DNA of 64,000 bases from JADJOY01 sp046331705 [NCBI: bacterium] (GTDB taxonomy: Bacteria > JADJOY01). The stretch spans positions 49,304 to 113,303 of the forward strand of contig JAXLQJ010000019.1 in the NCBI GenBank assembly GCA_046331705.1, in the 5' to 3' direction. Below the pieces are notes generated by a model. The model was not told the origin of the DNA, searched no databases, and worked only from the letters and a program-made list of their open reading frames with translations. The translations under genes were made by a program, and so were the position numbers. This document shows positions 17,771 to 27,311 of this stretch, piece after piece (position 1 is the first letter of the stretch; every line of letters starts with the position of its first letter).

Positions 17771-20700
17771 ATGACGGACCGGCGGACGACCCTTTCCGCG
17801 ATGGCACCAAGGCTGGCGGTGCTGACGCTCGTCGCTTGTATGGGACTGGGTCTTGGCAGCGCATTCGCGGCCACCCAGTACCTCGGCGATGGTGCCGTCC
17901 CGAACGGCACCACCGGCGGCTGGGATCTCCCCAAGCAGGGAACCTGCCCTGCCGACCTCACCCAGACGACGCGGCCCGAATGCCTCGCGCTCCGGCTCAA
18001 CGTCGTCCAGGCGAGCTGCACGAGTGGCAACAACCTGTCCTGGACGACGAGCGGCGTGTGTAACGACCTCGTCAACAACACGCAGTCGGCGTGCGAAGCC
18101 CAGGACGACCGGCTCTGGAACGCGGCCACCAACACGTGCGCCGTCGTCATGCAGAACGACGATCGCAACAACGTCGAGTGCGCCCTCCACGGCGCCACCT
18201 GGGTGACCACGGGGACGTGCATCGGCTCGTGGGTGATGCCGGCCCGCAACGACCCCGCCTACGGCTCCGGTCTGCTCACGTCGAACAGCCCAGGAGATCA
18301 GTGTCTGCGCTGCCACAACGCCACCACCCAGTACAACGGTCCGCGCGTTCGTGACGTCGAGGACACCCTCTACATGGGCCACCGGAACATGGCCCGCAAG
18401 GTGGTCGCCGGTCAGGCGTGGGGCGGCCCGCCGCTGGAATGCGACAACCCGCTCTTCACCTCCGAAGAGGCCTGCGAGGCGAACGGCGGGCACTGGTATC
18501 CGGTCAGTCCGTATCCCTCGACCGACACCGGCTGGGCGTTCGATTGGGTCAACGGCACGGTGAACGTGAGCGGCATCGACCGCACGCTCTACTGGATCTA
18601 CGGCGACTGGCTGGGACCCCTTCCGCGCGCGATCTACTCGGCGGATCCGGTTGCCGGCACGCCCCTCAAGCCCGGCGTGTCCTACTCCTGCGCACGTTGT
18701 CACACGACTGGATGGTCGAGCGACGCCACGCTGCAGGCCAACCGTGAGCCGGAGCGCTCGTTCCCAGGCATCACCTGGGACGGCGTGACCGACGCCGTCA
18801 CCGGTCAGGTGAACCTGGCGGGCGGCGTGAGCGGCGACACCAACAAGATGGCGTCCTGGGATCTCTTCGGCATCGGCTGCACGCGTTGCCACAACTCGGC
18901 AGTCGACACGACCACCAACGGCGGCGTGGCGCCCTTCACGGCGCCCACCGGCATGTCGAGCCACCACAACGCCCTGACCGCGCCAGACAACTCGAGCGGC
19001 GTGTGCACGGATCCACGGTGGACGCTGGAAGCGCAGTGCACCAGCGCCGGCGGGAGCTGGCTGACGGCCTGCAGCACCACCACGGCCGACGTTTGCACGC
19101 AGGCCATCACCACCTCGGGCGCTTGCACCTCCCCAGGTGTCTGGGTGGCAGCGGCGGCAGGCTGGTGCAGCAACGCGTTCTACAGCGATCAGACGAACTG
19201 CACGGCCAACGGCTTCTCGTGGCAGGACGGCTGGTGCACGCGGCCCGACAAGAACTCGAGCGCGCTGTGCACGGGCGGCTCGGGTACGTCCGCGTTGACC
19301 TGGCGGCGGAACGGCTCCCAGGCTTCGTGTCAGGTGGGCGCCGGCACGTGGTCGTTCGCCAAGTGCAGCGTCGAAGGCGTGTGCAACGTCGACAACACCA
19401 TCACCTCGAAAGCGGCGTGCGATCTGGCCGGTGGTCAGTTCGCGTACGCGACCGACATCGTTCGGTGCGTGGACATCGAAGAGGCGGTTCCCAGCTCGGG
19501 CGCCGAGTGGACCGGCACCAACACCAATCGCGGCCAGATCATCACCTCGCTCTGCATGAACTGCCACCGACAGGAGACGTCGGGCCAGCCCTACGCCAAC
19601 ACGGGCAATGGCGTCGGTAGCGGCAGCACCTCGAACCCGGGTAGCTACGTCAAGGTCGGCCAGTATCACAGCACCATCACGTTCCCGAGCCATCCGCACG
19701 GGAACATGTTCCTGAACAGCCCGCACGGAAAGTTCACGGGCACGTTCGATCAGATCGGCACCGCGAAGTTCGGTACCGGTTATGGCAGCTACTTCCAGTT
19801 CGACGGCGAGGCCGCCGGAACGGGCAACGGCTGCACGGGTTGCCACAATCCGCACCGCAGCACCGTCGGGGCGGTGGGCGGCGAGGAAGCCTTCGAGCCC
19901 TGCCAGAAGTGCCATACCGGCCCGTACGCGGTCGACCTGAATGCGATCAATCACCTGAAAGGTGCCGGCACGCCATTCGACACCGCGCTCTTCGGCGAGG
20001 GCGAAGCCGAGCCTTGCATCACCTGCCACATGCCTGGCGGGCAGCACATGTTCCGGATCAATCCGGACAAGAACTACTCGACCTTCCCGGCCTCGGTGTT
20101 CAGCTCCGCGACGGTCACCAACGCCAACACGGCGGCCGAAGGCAGCTTCACCAACGCCGTGTGGGTGGACGTCGACGCGGCATGCGGTCAGTGCCATGGC
20201 GGCGGCAGCAACAAGGCCAGCACCACGCTCACCGTCGCGAACAGCACCGACGCGACCCTGGGCAAGACTCTGACGGTGGCCTCCACCTCCGGTTTCGCGG
20301 TGGGTCAGCGGGTCGAGCTCGCCGGCGCCGGAAGCTACTCGTACGACGATCAGGGCTCGGTTTCGCAGGGCGATTTCCCGTCCTACGTGACGGCGGTGAA
20401 TTCCGCCACGTCGCTGACCGTGGTCGGTGCGGCCCCGTTCAGCGTGTCGGCGGGCGCCGCTCTCAAGCAGAACCCGGTCAAGTACGGTGCCCCGTACTAC
20501 ACCAAGGCGCAGCTCGCCGCGGTCGCGAAGGGCATGCACGGCTCGTCCGGCGTGGTCTATCCGGTGACGTTCAGCATCACGCCGTCGGGCAGCGGCCTCA
20601 CGGTCGCGGTGGACGCCACGGTGAACTGCGGCAACGATCCGTGCCCCGTGCTGACCTACGACTGGGATTGGGGCGATGGCTCGGCCCACGGCACGGTCGA

Positions 20701-21337
20701 TCCCGACAGCCACACCTACGCGACGGCTGGCGCCAAGACGATCAAGCTGACCGTCAACCTGATGGGCAAGGTCGCTGGATCCGCGAGCCGCAGCATCACG
20801 CTCACGGCGATCGATCAGCCGCCGACGGCCGCGGCAACCTGCACCTGGGACGCAAACCTCTGGAAGATGTCGCTCCTCGATGCCTCGACGGACGACAACG
20901 CCGTGAGCCAAGTGGTGGTCGACTTTGGTGACGGCAGCAACAAGACGATCGCGCCGGCCGGCAGCTCCATCAACCGCACGTACACCAAGCCCGGCACGTT
21001 CACGGTCACCGACCGTGCGATCGACAGCAAGCTGCAGTCGTCGGTGTACACCTGCCCGACGCAGGCGACCCCGGCGTACTTCAGCATCAGCGGTACGGTG
21101 AAGAACAAGACGGGTGCGACGAACCTGAGCTCGGCGACCGTGCAGCTCTACAACGGCGCGAACATCGTGAAGAGCGTGCTCACGGCGGCGAACGGCACGT
21201 TCAGCCTCGGCTCGCTCAAGCCGGCGACGTACACCCTGAAGGTGGTGAAGGTCGGCTACACGTTCGCCAGCCCCGCTGCGACCATCACGGTGGGACCGAC
21301 GAGCGCTGGAACGGTCATCAACGCCACGAACAAATGA
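17771..21337 (+). CDS. Large octaheme c-type cytochrome with Cys-rich repeats, two PKD domains and a Cna-B-like C-terminus
   Basis: 1188 residues with a signal peptide ending SAFA|ATQ. Eight CXXCH sites lie at about residues 178, 307, 370, 595, 688, 711, 749 and 805. Between them are non-heme cysteine repeats of the form CxxxGxxW...C (for example CALHGATW, CEANGGHW, CTSAGGSW, CTANGFSW). After the last heme come two PKD-type domains (YDWDWGDGS; VVDFGDGSNK) and a terminal carboxypeptidase-regulatory/Cna-B-like domain (ISGTVKNKTG... NGTFSLGSLKPATYTLKV). The Ig-like tail suggests extracellular or surface exposure and binding of a partner or substrate. Hemes imply electron transfer; no catalytic motif for a known reductase is seen. 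Confidence 0.8.
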   Translation: MTDRRTTLSAMAPRLAVLTLVACMGLGLGSAFAATQYLGDGAVPNGTTGGWDLPKQGTCPADLTQTTRPECLALRLNVVQASCTSGNNLSWTTSGVCNDLVNNTQSACEAQDDRLWNAATNTCAVVMQNDDRNNVECALHGATWVTTGTCIGSWVMPARNDPAYGSGLLTSNSPGDQCLRCHNATTQYNGPRVRDVEDTLYMGHRNMARKVVAGQAWGGPPLECDNPLFTSEEACEANGGHWYPVSPYPSTDTGWAFDWVNGTVNVSGIDRTLYWIYGDWLGPLPRAIYSADPVAGTPLKPGVSYSCARCHTTGWSSDATLQANREPERSFPGITWDGVTDAVTGQVNLAGGVSGDTNKMASWDLFGIGCTRCHNSAVDTTTNGGVAPFTAPTGMSSHHNALTAPDNSSGVCTDPRWTLEAQCTSAGGSWLTACSTTTADVCTQAITTSGACTSPGVWVAAAAGWCSNAFYSDQTNCTANGFSWQDGWCTRPDKNSSALCTGGSGTSALTWRRNGSQASCQVGAGTWSFAKCSVEGVCNVDNTITSKAACDLAGGQFAYATDIVRCVDIEEAVPSSGAEWTGTNTNRGQIITSLCMNCHRQETSGQPYANTGNGVGSGSTSNPGSYVKVGQYHSTITFPSHPHGNMFLNSPHGKFTGTFDQIGTAKFGTGYGSYFQFDGEAAGTGNGCTGCHNPHRSTVGAVGGEEAFEPCQKCHTGPYAVDLNAINHLKGAGTPFDTALFGEGEAEPCITCHMPGGQHMFRINPDKNYSTFPASVFSSATVTNANTAAEGSFTNAVWVDVDAACGQCHGGGSNKASTTLTVANSTDATLGKTLTVASTSGFAVGQRVELAGAGSYSYDDQGSVSQGDFPSYVTAVNSATSLTVVGAAPFSVSAGAALKQNPVKYGAPYYTKAQLAAVAKGMHGSSGVVYPVTFSITPSGSGLTVAVDATVNCGNDPCPVLTYDWDWGDGSAHGTVDPDSHTYATAGAKTIKLTVNLMGKVAGSASRSITLTAIDQPPTAAATCTWDANLWKMSLLDASTDDNAVSQVVVDFGDGSNKTIAPAGSSINRTYTKPGTFTVTDRAIDSKLQSSVYTCPTQATPAYFSISGTVKNKTGATNLSSATVQLYNGANIVKSVLTAANGTFSLGSLKPATYTLKVVKVGYTFASPAATITVGPTSAGTVINATNK

Positions 21338-21346
21338 CGGAAATTG

Positions 21347-21376
21347 GGATGCAGGCGGGGCGGCCCGCCTGCATCC
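21347..21376 (+). terminator. Hairpin without U-tract between cytochrome genes
   Basis: A 13 bp perfect stem, GGATGCAGGCGGG paired with CCCGCCTGCATCC around a GCGG loop, starts 10 bp after the octaheme stop. It is not followed by a run of T, so it could be a partial terminator or an mRNA-stabilising element between this gene and the tetraheme gene. Confidence 0.55.
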
Positions 21377-21455
21377 TCGAGAACACCTCAACCAAGCTGG
21401 AACGGCCAGACCGCGAGCCGAAGACACGAGCGGACGCGCACGGAGGAGCGAAGCA

Positions 21456-22250
21456 ATGAGACGCCACATTCACACCGCGCTGGCTGTCGCCCTGGGGCTC
21501 TTGCTCGCGCAGTCGGCGATGGCCTTCTCTGGATCCTACGTCCCGGGCGCCGGGATCAACGGGACGGTTCACGACCTCGGTACGCCGGGCGCGAACGGCA
21601 TGAACTACAGCGCATCGCCGGCGGATTCGCTGAACCGGATCTGCATCTTCTGCCACGCGCCACACAACACGTATCGTCTGAGCACGGCGACGGGCGGCGC
21701 GGGACCGCAGGCTCCGTCGGAGTTCGACTACCTGCCGCTGTGGAACCACACGCTGCAGGACCCGACCGGCTACACGATGTACGAGAACGGGCCGGGCGCG
21801 CCGCAGAGCGGCTCCAAGGCGTCACAGGCGATCTTGAACGGCATGACGCCGGGCAGCACCTCGCTGCTCTGCCTGAGCTGCCACGACGGCACGATCGCCG
21901 TGAACTCGTACGGCAACGCCGATCAGATCAGCCAGTCGACGGGGAACAACGCGATCGTCGACGCCTACGCGATCGGTAAGGACCAGTACCTCGGGAACCA
22001 CCATCCGATCGGCTTCAACTACGACGACGTGCAGGCCGGCGACACCGAGATCCGCAGCGCCGACACCGCGATGCTCACTCCGTCCTCGTTCGTTCGCGAT
22101 CACCTGGCGGGCGACGCGCACATGGAATGCGCGACCTGCCACTCGGTGCACAACAAGGGCAACGACGGCGAGCGGCTGCTGTGGAGAAGCGATCAGAACA
22201 GCGAGCTCTGCTTGACGTGCCACGACAAGGGCAACTACACGGCGCCTTGA
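21456..22250 (+). CDS. Tetraheme c-type cytochrome (doubled CXXCH type)
   Basis: 264 residues, Sec signal ending AMA|FSGSY, GGAGGAG site before the ATG. Four heme sites: CIFCHAPH, CLSCHDG, CATCHSVH and CLTCHDK. The alternation of CxxCHxPH and CLSCHDG is the doubled-CXXCH pattern common in Geobacter-type outer-surface cytochromes, and the N-terminal part resembles that of the protein at 27292 (ICxFCHxPHN... LWN... LCLSCHDGTIAM/V). A periplasmic or outer-surface electron carrier. It is closed by a strong terminator at 22285. Confidence 0.85.
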   Translation: MRRHIHTALAVALGLLLAQSAMAFSGSYVPGAGINGTVHDLGTPGANGMNYSASPADSLNRICIFCHAPHNTYRLSTATGGAGPQAPSEFDYLPLWNHTLQDPTGYTMYENGPGAPQSGSKASQAILNGMTPGSTSLLCLSCHDGTIAVNSYGNADQISQSTGNNAIVDAYAIGKDQYLGNHHPIGFNYDDVQAGDTEIRSADTAMLTPSSFVRDHLAGDAHMECATCHSVHNKGNDGERLLWRSDQNSELCLTCHDKGNYTAP

Positions 22251-22284
22251 CGCCCCGCGCCCTCGCGGCGAGCCCTGGTGCACG

Positions 22285-22323
22285 GAGAGGGGAATGGGAT
22301 CACCCATTCCCCTCTCGTCTTTT
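22285..22323 (+). terminator. Rho-independent terminator
   Basis: A perfect 14 bp stem, GAGAGGGGAATGGG with CCCATTCCCCTCTC around ATCA (22285-22316), is followed by GTCTTTT. It ends the 17771-22250 unit and separates it from the conduit operon that starts at 22419. Confidence 0.9.
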
Positions 22324-22418
22324 GTCTCCGGTGGTTCTCGCGCGCTCGCGTCCTCGAGCTCGGAGGCTGCGCCGCGCGAGCTTTGACGCCGCCTCCGCCC
22401 GGTGGTAAGAGGCGCCAC

Positions 22419-23582
22419 ATGAACGTGCCGACGATGCGCCAATTTCATTCGTTGCGACGCGGGGTTGCGGCGGCGCTGCCGGTGCTCCTCGTGGCACTGG
22501 TGACGTCGTGCGCGAAGCAGGTCGAGCCCCCTGCCGTGCCCGTCTTCTTCCCGCCGGCGCCAGAGCTGCCGCGCATCCAGTTCCTGGTGTCGCTGAACGG
22601 GCGCAAGGACGTCGAGGAGCAATCGGCTTTCGATCGCTTCGTGCTCGGCGAGAAGCCCGATCTCAAGGTGGACAAGCCCTACGGGGTCGCCATCCACGAC
22701 GGGAAGATCTACGTCTGTGACACCAACTCCACCGTGTTCGTCTTCGATCTCGACGGCCGGAGCTTCGGGCCGCTCGAGGGGGCGATCGGGCCTGGGCGGC
22801 TTCGGCAGCCGACCAACATCAGCATCGATTCGGACGGCACCAAGTACGTCGCGGATCCGGTGCGCGGCCAGGTCGTGGTGTTCGACGCGGACGACCAGTA
22901 CGTCGACGCGTTCGGCACACCCGGCTCCTGGCGTCCGGTGGACGTCGTCCAGCTCGAAGGCCGGCTCTACGTCGCGGACGGCACCAAGCGTCTGGTGGTC
23001 GTGCTCGATGCGAAGACCGGGCAGGTCCTCAAGACCATCGGCGACAAGGGGGATCCGAGCGAGCGTCTCGATCGACCGACGAACCTCGCGTTCGACGCCG
23101 ATGGCTATCTCTACGTCACGGATTTCGGGCGCTTTCAGGTGCTGAAGTACGATCGCGACGGGCACTACAAGGCGGCCTTCGGCGGCATCGGAGCGGACTT
23201 CGGTCACTTCGCGCGGCCGAAGGGGATCGCCCTGGATCGCGCGGGGCGCCTCTATGCCGTCGACGCCTCGTTCAACAACGTCCAGATCTTCAACCCCGAG
23301 GGTCGGCTGCTGCTCTTCTTCGGCGAGAGCGGCGAGGGGCCCGGCGGCTTGCTGCTGCCCGCGAAGGTCGCGATCGACTACGACAACCTGAGCTATTTCG
23401 AGGGTTACCTGGCGCCGGATTTCCGTGCCGAATACCTGATCCTGGCCACCAGTCAGTTTGGCGAACGTCGGGTGAACGTCTTCGCGTACGGGCACGCGAC
23501 GGGGAAGAGCTACCCCAGCGACGCCGATGCGTTGAAGCAGATCGAAGAACGGAAGAAGAAGGAGTCGGCTCCACCGAAGTGA
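22419..23582 (+). CDS. NHL-repeat beta-propeller lipoprotein
   Basis: 387 residues. Signal with lipobox (ALVTSC) predicts lipidation. The mature part has NHL repeats (KPYGVAIHDGKIYVCDT, RQPTNISIDSDGTKYVAD, RPTNLAFDADGYLYVTD, RPKGIALDRAGRLYAVD) that form a beta-propeller. A paralogue lies at 26223. In Desulfuromonadia such propellers accompany outer-membrane cytochrome operons, but their exact role is unknown; a scaffold or docking function is plausible. It is first in a tight six-gene operon ending at 30526. The ATG at 22419 is preferred, with a second at 22434 possible. Confidence 0.8.
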   Translation: MNVPTMRQFHSLRRGVAAALPVLLVALVTSCAKQVEPPAVPVFFPPAPELPRIQFLVSLNGRKDVEEQSAFDRFVLGEKPDLKVDKPYGVAIHDGKIYVCDTNSTVFVFDLDGRSFGPLEGAIGPGRLRQPTNISIDSDGTKYVADPVRGQVVVFDADDQYVDAFGTPGSWRPVDVVQLEGRLYVADGTKRLVVVLDAKTGQVLKTIGDKGDPSERLDRPTNLAFDADGYLYVTDFGRFQVLKYDRDGHYKAAFGGIGADFGHFARPKGIALDRAGRLYAVDASFNNVQIFNPEGRLLLFFGESGEGPGGLLLPAKVAIDYDNLSYFEGYLAPDFRAEYLILATSQFGERRVNVFAYGHATGKSYPSDADALKQIEERKKKESAPPK

Positions 23583-23619
23583 TCGGTGAGCGCTGCGCAC
23601 GATCGTCGGTCCGACGCGG

Positions 23620-24156
23620 ATGAAGGCCAGGGCGAGCGCAGCATGGATCCTGTTCGCGATCCTACTGCCGGCGGGGTGTAGCCCGGCCGAGCGTTACGAC
23701 GTCCTCTCGACGTTCTTCGACGGCGTGCCGCTGCCTCCCCCCGAGGAGGGACCGAGCGCTCCGCTGCAAGACTCGGCGCTGATCACCAATCAGCGAGAGC
23801 GGGCCATCCGCGGGACCCACGGCCCGTACGGCGCTCGGATGTGCAACGCCTGTCACGAGTCGATCGCCAACAACAAGCTGGTCGCGCCGCGCGAGAAGCT
23901 CTGCGTCCGCTGCCACGATCTCGAGCTCGATGCGCGTTACGTCCACGGGCCGCTCGCGTCGGGCGGCTGCACCGTGTGCCACGACCCGCACAGCTCGCGC
24001 TACCGGTTCTTGCTGGTGGCGGAGCCCGAGACCTTCTGTCTGCACTGCCACGATCGCGAAGCGGTGGCGCGAGTCGAGGCGCACCACGAAACCGATGCGC
24101 ATTGCACCACCTGTCACGATGCGCACAAGTCGAACAAGAAGTTCTTGCTGAAATGA
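23620..24156 (+). CDS. Pentaheme c-type cytochrome lipoprotein (conduit periplasmic subunit candidate)
   Basis: 178 residues with lipobox LLPAGC. Five CXXCH sites: CNACH, CVRCH, CTVCH, CLHCH and CTTCH, in c3/c7-like spacing with CHDPH and CHDAH. Its stop overlaps the ATG of the outer-membrane barrel (ATGA at 24153), so the two are translationally coupled. A lipid-anchored multiheme protein paired with a large barrel is the layout of porin-cytochrome conduits (as with OmaB-OmbB or MtrA-MtrB). It probably passes electrons from the periplasm into the barrel. Confidence 0.85.
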   Translation: MKARASAAWILFAILLPAGCSPAERYDVLSTFFDGVPLPPPEEGPSAPLQDSALITNQRERAIRGTHGPYGARMCNACHESIANNKLVAPREKLCVRCHDLELDARYVHGPLASGGCTVCHDPHSSRYRFLLVAEPETFCLHCHDREAVARVEAHHETDAHCTTCHDAHKSNKKFLLK

Positions 24157-26210
24157 GCCCGGTCCACGCCGCGCGCTCGTGGGCGTTCACCACGATTTGG
24201 CTCGTCGCCGCACTATCGCCGGCGGCCGCACGCGCGGATTGGCGCCAATTCGTTCCGACGCCGCGGGACAACGAGGTCTTCCTCGAGACCTTCACGTCGT
24301 TCGAGCGCGATCATTCCACGGGCATTCCCACGCCGATCCTGTGGACCGACACGTTCCTGCGCGAGAAGCTCCGTCTCGACTCCGAAGGCTACTCGTACGA
24401 TCCCCGCTTCCTGCAGTACCGCTTTTCGCTAGGCGTGTTGCTTCGACAGGAGGACTACGAGAACAGCCAGTTCGACGATCTCGATTGGCGATACGGAGAA
24501 GGCGTCGAGTACAACGTGCGTGTGGCGCTCCTGCCCGAGCACCGCTACAACCTCGACCTCTTCGCCACACGCGTCGAGTCGCTCTATCAGCAGCAATCGG
24601 CGGTTCAGCACGACGACGTCGGTACCAGCTACGGCGGATCCGTGCAGTACCGGGACAAGCCGTATTTCGTCCACGCGGGATTCGTGGACAACACGGTGGA
24701 ATCCAGCGGCGCCACGTCGGAGGTCCGCAAGGTGGACACCGACGCGCAGTACTTCAAGCGATTCACCGACGGCAACGAGCTCTCGTTCAGCGGCGCATAC
24801 AACCCGGCGTGGTTCGACGGCACCGGCGGGCTCGATGGACGGTCGGACGAGTATCTGCTCGGCAACTTCATCAACCTGAGCGATGCGCGACTCTCGTCCG
24901 ATCTGACCTGGCACACGAGCGAGCAGTCGAGCGACGGCTCCGATCACTTCTCGTACGACCAGTTCCTGTGGGACGAACGCCTCGTCGGCTATCTGCCGTG
25001 GAACTTCCGAACCGAGGCGCGCTTTCGATACCAGGACGACGAGAGTCGCTCGACCTCGCCCGACGAGACCGTGACGCAGGACTATTCGAGTCACGGCTAC
25101 GACGTTCGATTCGACCTCATCCATCGACTCTTCCAGAGCCTCGACTCGCGCTACACGCTCATCGACGACCTGCGCGCCTCGCCGGGAGGCCGCTCGACGA
25201 ACCTCTCCAACGGGCTCACCGTCAACTACACGAAGGCGATCCCGTCCGGACGGCTCTTGTTGGGCGGCAACGCGGCGCGCTCCGAGGTGGACAGTCAGGG
25301 CCGCGGCACGGACATCGTCAACGAGCCCCATCGTGGGGTCTCGGTGCCCGTCGACGTCTTCACGCTCGATCAGCAGAACGTCGACGAGCCCTCGATCCAG
25401 GTGTTCTTCCGCTCGCCGCTCGCGCCATTCGAGATCGTCGAGCTCACGCGCAGCGAGCAGTACGCCGTTCGCGCGGTTCCGAACCTCAACACGTTCGAGA
25501 TCCAGGTGTTCGCGTTGCCGCCTCGCTTCGCCGTGCCGGGCTCGTACGATTTCTTCGTCTCGTATTCGTTGCTCGTGGGAGATTTCGCGCTGCGCATCGA
25601 CACGCTCGGGAGCACGGCCACACTCGAGCTCTTCGACAATCTGGTCGCGCCCTACGCCGCCTACACGACCCAGCGGTCCGACGTTCTATCGGGGTCGTTT
25701 CCCGGCTACGCGGTCGATTCCTCGATCTACACCGCGGGCGTGCGCGTCACCGTGGGCCCGGTACGCTTGCGTGGTGAGTATCAAGACCTGGAATGGGACG
25801 TGAACCCGTACGACGCTTGGCGCGCCGAGATCCAATACGTGGACTCGTTCCAGCGTGGGATCAGCCTCTTCGGCTCGGCTTCCTACGTGCGTAAACATTA
25901 TCGGGAGGGCTCGCTCGTCTACGAGCTCAGCGCCTATTCCGAGGACACCGTGTCGGTCACCGGCAACATCCAGAAACGTTTCACGGATCCCGCGATGGCG
26001 ATCTCCACGGGCGCCTCGTTCCAGCAGGTGGAAGGGCTGATCGACACCCGCGCGTTCGCCCTCAACGCCGCCTGGAACTGGACGATCGGAAAACTGGATT
26101 TCGCGCTCGGCGCGAGCGCGTATGGATCGGAGTCGATGACGGGACAGCCGATTCCGCTGCGTCGCGATCACGAGCTCGTCTATCTCCGAGTCACCCGTCA
26201 GCTCTACTGA
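24153..26210 (+). CDS. Outer-membrane beta-barrel protein, porin of a porin-cytochrome conduit
   Basis: 685 residues; signal peptide cleaved near ARA|DWRQF. The mature protein is a long series of amphipathic strands (YDPRFLQYRFSLGVLL, VEYNVRVALLPEHRYNLDLF, GYDVRFDLIHRLFQSLDSRY, DHELVYLRVTRQLY) and ends in an aromatic residue, as barrels assembled by BAM do. There are no heme motifs and essentially no Cys. Length and coupling with the pentaheme lipoprotein resemble MtrB/OmbB-type barrels that sheath cytochromes across the outer membrane. Similarity to those families cannot be confirmed without alignment. Confidence 0.75.
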   Translation: MSPVHAARSWAFTTIWLVAALSPAAARADWRQFVPTPRDNEVFLETFTSFERDHSTGIPTPILWTDTFLREKLRLDSEGYSYDPRFLQYRFSLGVLLRQEDYENSQFDDLDWRYGEGVEYNVRVALLPEHRYNLDLFATRVESLYQQQSAVQHDDVGTSYGGSVQYRDKPYFVHAGFVDNTVESSGATSEVRKVDTDAQYFKRFTDGNELSFSGAYNPAWFDGTGGLDGRSDEYLLGNFINLSDARLSSDLTWHTSEQSSDGSDHFSYDQFLWDERLVGYLPWNFRTEARFRYQDDESRSTSPDETVTQDYSSHGYDVRFDLIHRLFQSLDSRYTLIDDLRASPGGRSTNLSNGLTVNYTKAIPSGRLLLGGNAARSEVDSQGRGTDIVNEPHRGVSVPVDVFTLDQQNVDEPSIQVFFRSPLAPFEIVELTRSEQYAVRAVPNLNTFEIQVFALPPRFAVPGSYDFFVSYSLLVGDFALRIDTLGSTATLELFDNLVAPYAAYTTQRSDVLSGSFPGYAVDSSIYTAGVRVTVGPVRLRGEYQDLEWDVNPYDAWRAEIQYVDSFQRGISLFGSASYVRKHYREGSLVYELSAYSEDTVSVTGNIQKRFTDPAMAISTGASFQQVEGLIDTRAFALNAAWNWTIGKLDFALGASAYGSESMTGQPIPLRRDHELVYLRVTRQLY

Positions 26211-26222
26211 CCCGGCCACGCC

Positions 26223-27311
26223 ATGACCAACGATTCCGAACCGCGAGATCGCGTGCTCGTTCGCGCGTCGGGAGGTTGGTGCGGTTTTCTGCTGGTGGCG
26301 GGGCTCGCCATCTCGGGTTGCGCTGCGCAGTGGACGCCGCGAACGGCGACGCCCACCGTCGCGCTGCAATGGCCGTACGCACCCGCGCCCCCCAAGGTGA
26401 CGTACTTGCACTCGCTCTCCGGGCTCGACCGCGCAGCCGACGTCGGCAGCGTGCTGCGCGCCGTGGCGTTCGGCAGCGAGAGCGAGGATCGCGACGCCTT
26501 CGTGCTGCCGGTCGCGGTCGCGGTGGGCTCGGACGGCCGACTCGCGGTCGCGGACCTGGGGCGGCGCTGCGTTCACCTCTACGTTCCGCTCGAGGGGCGC
26601 TACGTCCGGCTGAACGGCGCGGACGACGACCCGCTGCTCTCGCCGGTGGCGGTTGCGTTCGACGACGCGCAAGGGCTTTTCGTCTCCGATTCGGTCGGTA
26701 AGGTGCTCGCGTTCGGCGCGGACGGGACGTTTCGCTTCGCGCTGCGCAAGGCCGGCGAGCGGGCGCTCGCGCGGCCGACGGGCCTCGCCTACGACCGTGA
26801 GCGGAAGGCGCTCTACGTCGTGGACACGCTCGCCAGCGAGATCGACGTCTTCGAGCAGGACGGGCGCTTCGCGTTCTCGTTCGGATCGCGGGGTGACGGC
26901 GCTGGCCAGCTCAACTTCCCGACTCATGCCTTCTGCTCGCCGCGCGGCGAGCTCTACGTCACGGACGCGATGAACTTTCGCGTGCAGATCTTCGACCGGG
27001 ACGGCAAATGGCTCGGTGGTTTCGGCCGCCACGGCGACGGCTCGGGCGATCTGGCCATGCCGAAAGGCGTGGTCGTGGATCGGGATGGCGTCGTCTACGT
27101 CGTGGACGGCATCTTCGACAACCTCCAGCTCTTCGATCGCACCGGCCGCTTCCTGCTCACCGTGGGGGCGCGCGGGACCGGTTTCGGCGAGCTCTGGCTG
27201 CCCTCGGGGGCGTTCATCGACGACGAGGACCGGCTCTATGTTTGCGACACGTACAACCGGCGGATCCAGGTGTTCCGGATCACGCGAGACTATGCCGATG
27301 CGCGTTCGTGA
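26223..27311 (+). CDS. NHL-repeat beta-propeller lipoprotein, paralogue of 22419
   Basis: 362 residues with lipobox LAISGC. Six or so NHL units are visible (LLSPVAVAFDDAQGLFVSD, RPTGLAYDRERKALYVVD, FPTHAFCSPRGELYVTD, MPKGVVVDRDGVVYVVD, LPSGAFIDDEDRLYVCD), consistent with a six-bladed propeller facing the periplasm or cell surface. It begins 12 bp after the barrel gene and its 3' end overlaps the start of the next cytochrome gene by about 20 bp, so it is an integral part of the conduit operon. Confidence 0.8.
   Translation: MTNDSEPRDRVLVRASGGWCGFLLVAGLAISGCAAQWTPRTATPTVALQWPYAPAPPKVTYLHSLSGLDRAADVGSVLRAVAFGSESEDRDAFVLPVAVAVGSDGRLAVADLGRRCVHLYVPLEGRYVRLNGADDDPLLSPVAVAFDDAQGLFVSDSVGKVLAFGADGTFRFALRKAGERALARPTGLAYDRERKALYVVDTLASEIDVFEQDGRFAFSFGSRGDGAGQLNFPTHAFCSPRGELYVTDAMNFRVQIFDRDGKWLGGFGRHGDGSGDLAMPKGVVVDRDGVVYVVDGIFDNLQLFDRTGRFLLTVGARGTGFGELWLPSGAFIDDEDRLYVCDTYNRRIQVFRITRDYADARS

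Noticed and set aside
17459-21469. A 1336-codon open frame antisense to the octaheme cytochrome
   Set aside because: Arg/Val/Ala-rich without domains; the opposite strand encodes a signal peptide, eight CXXCH and PKD domains.
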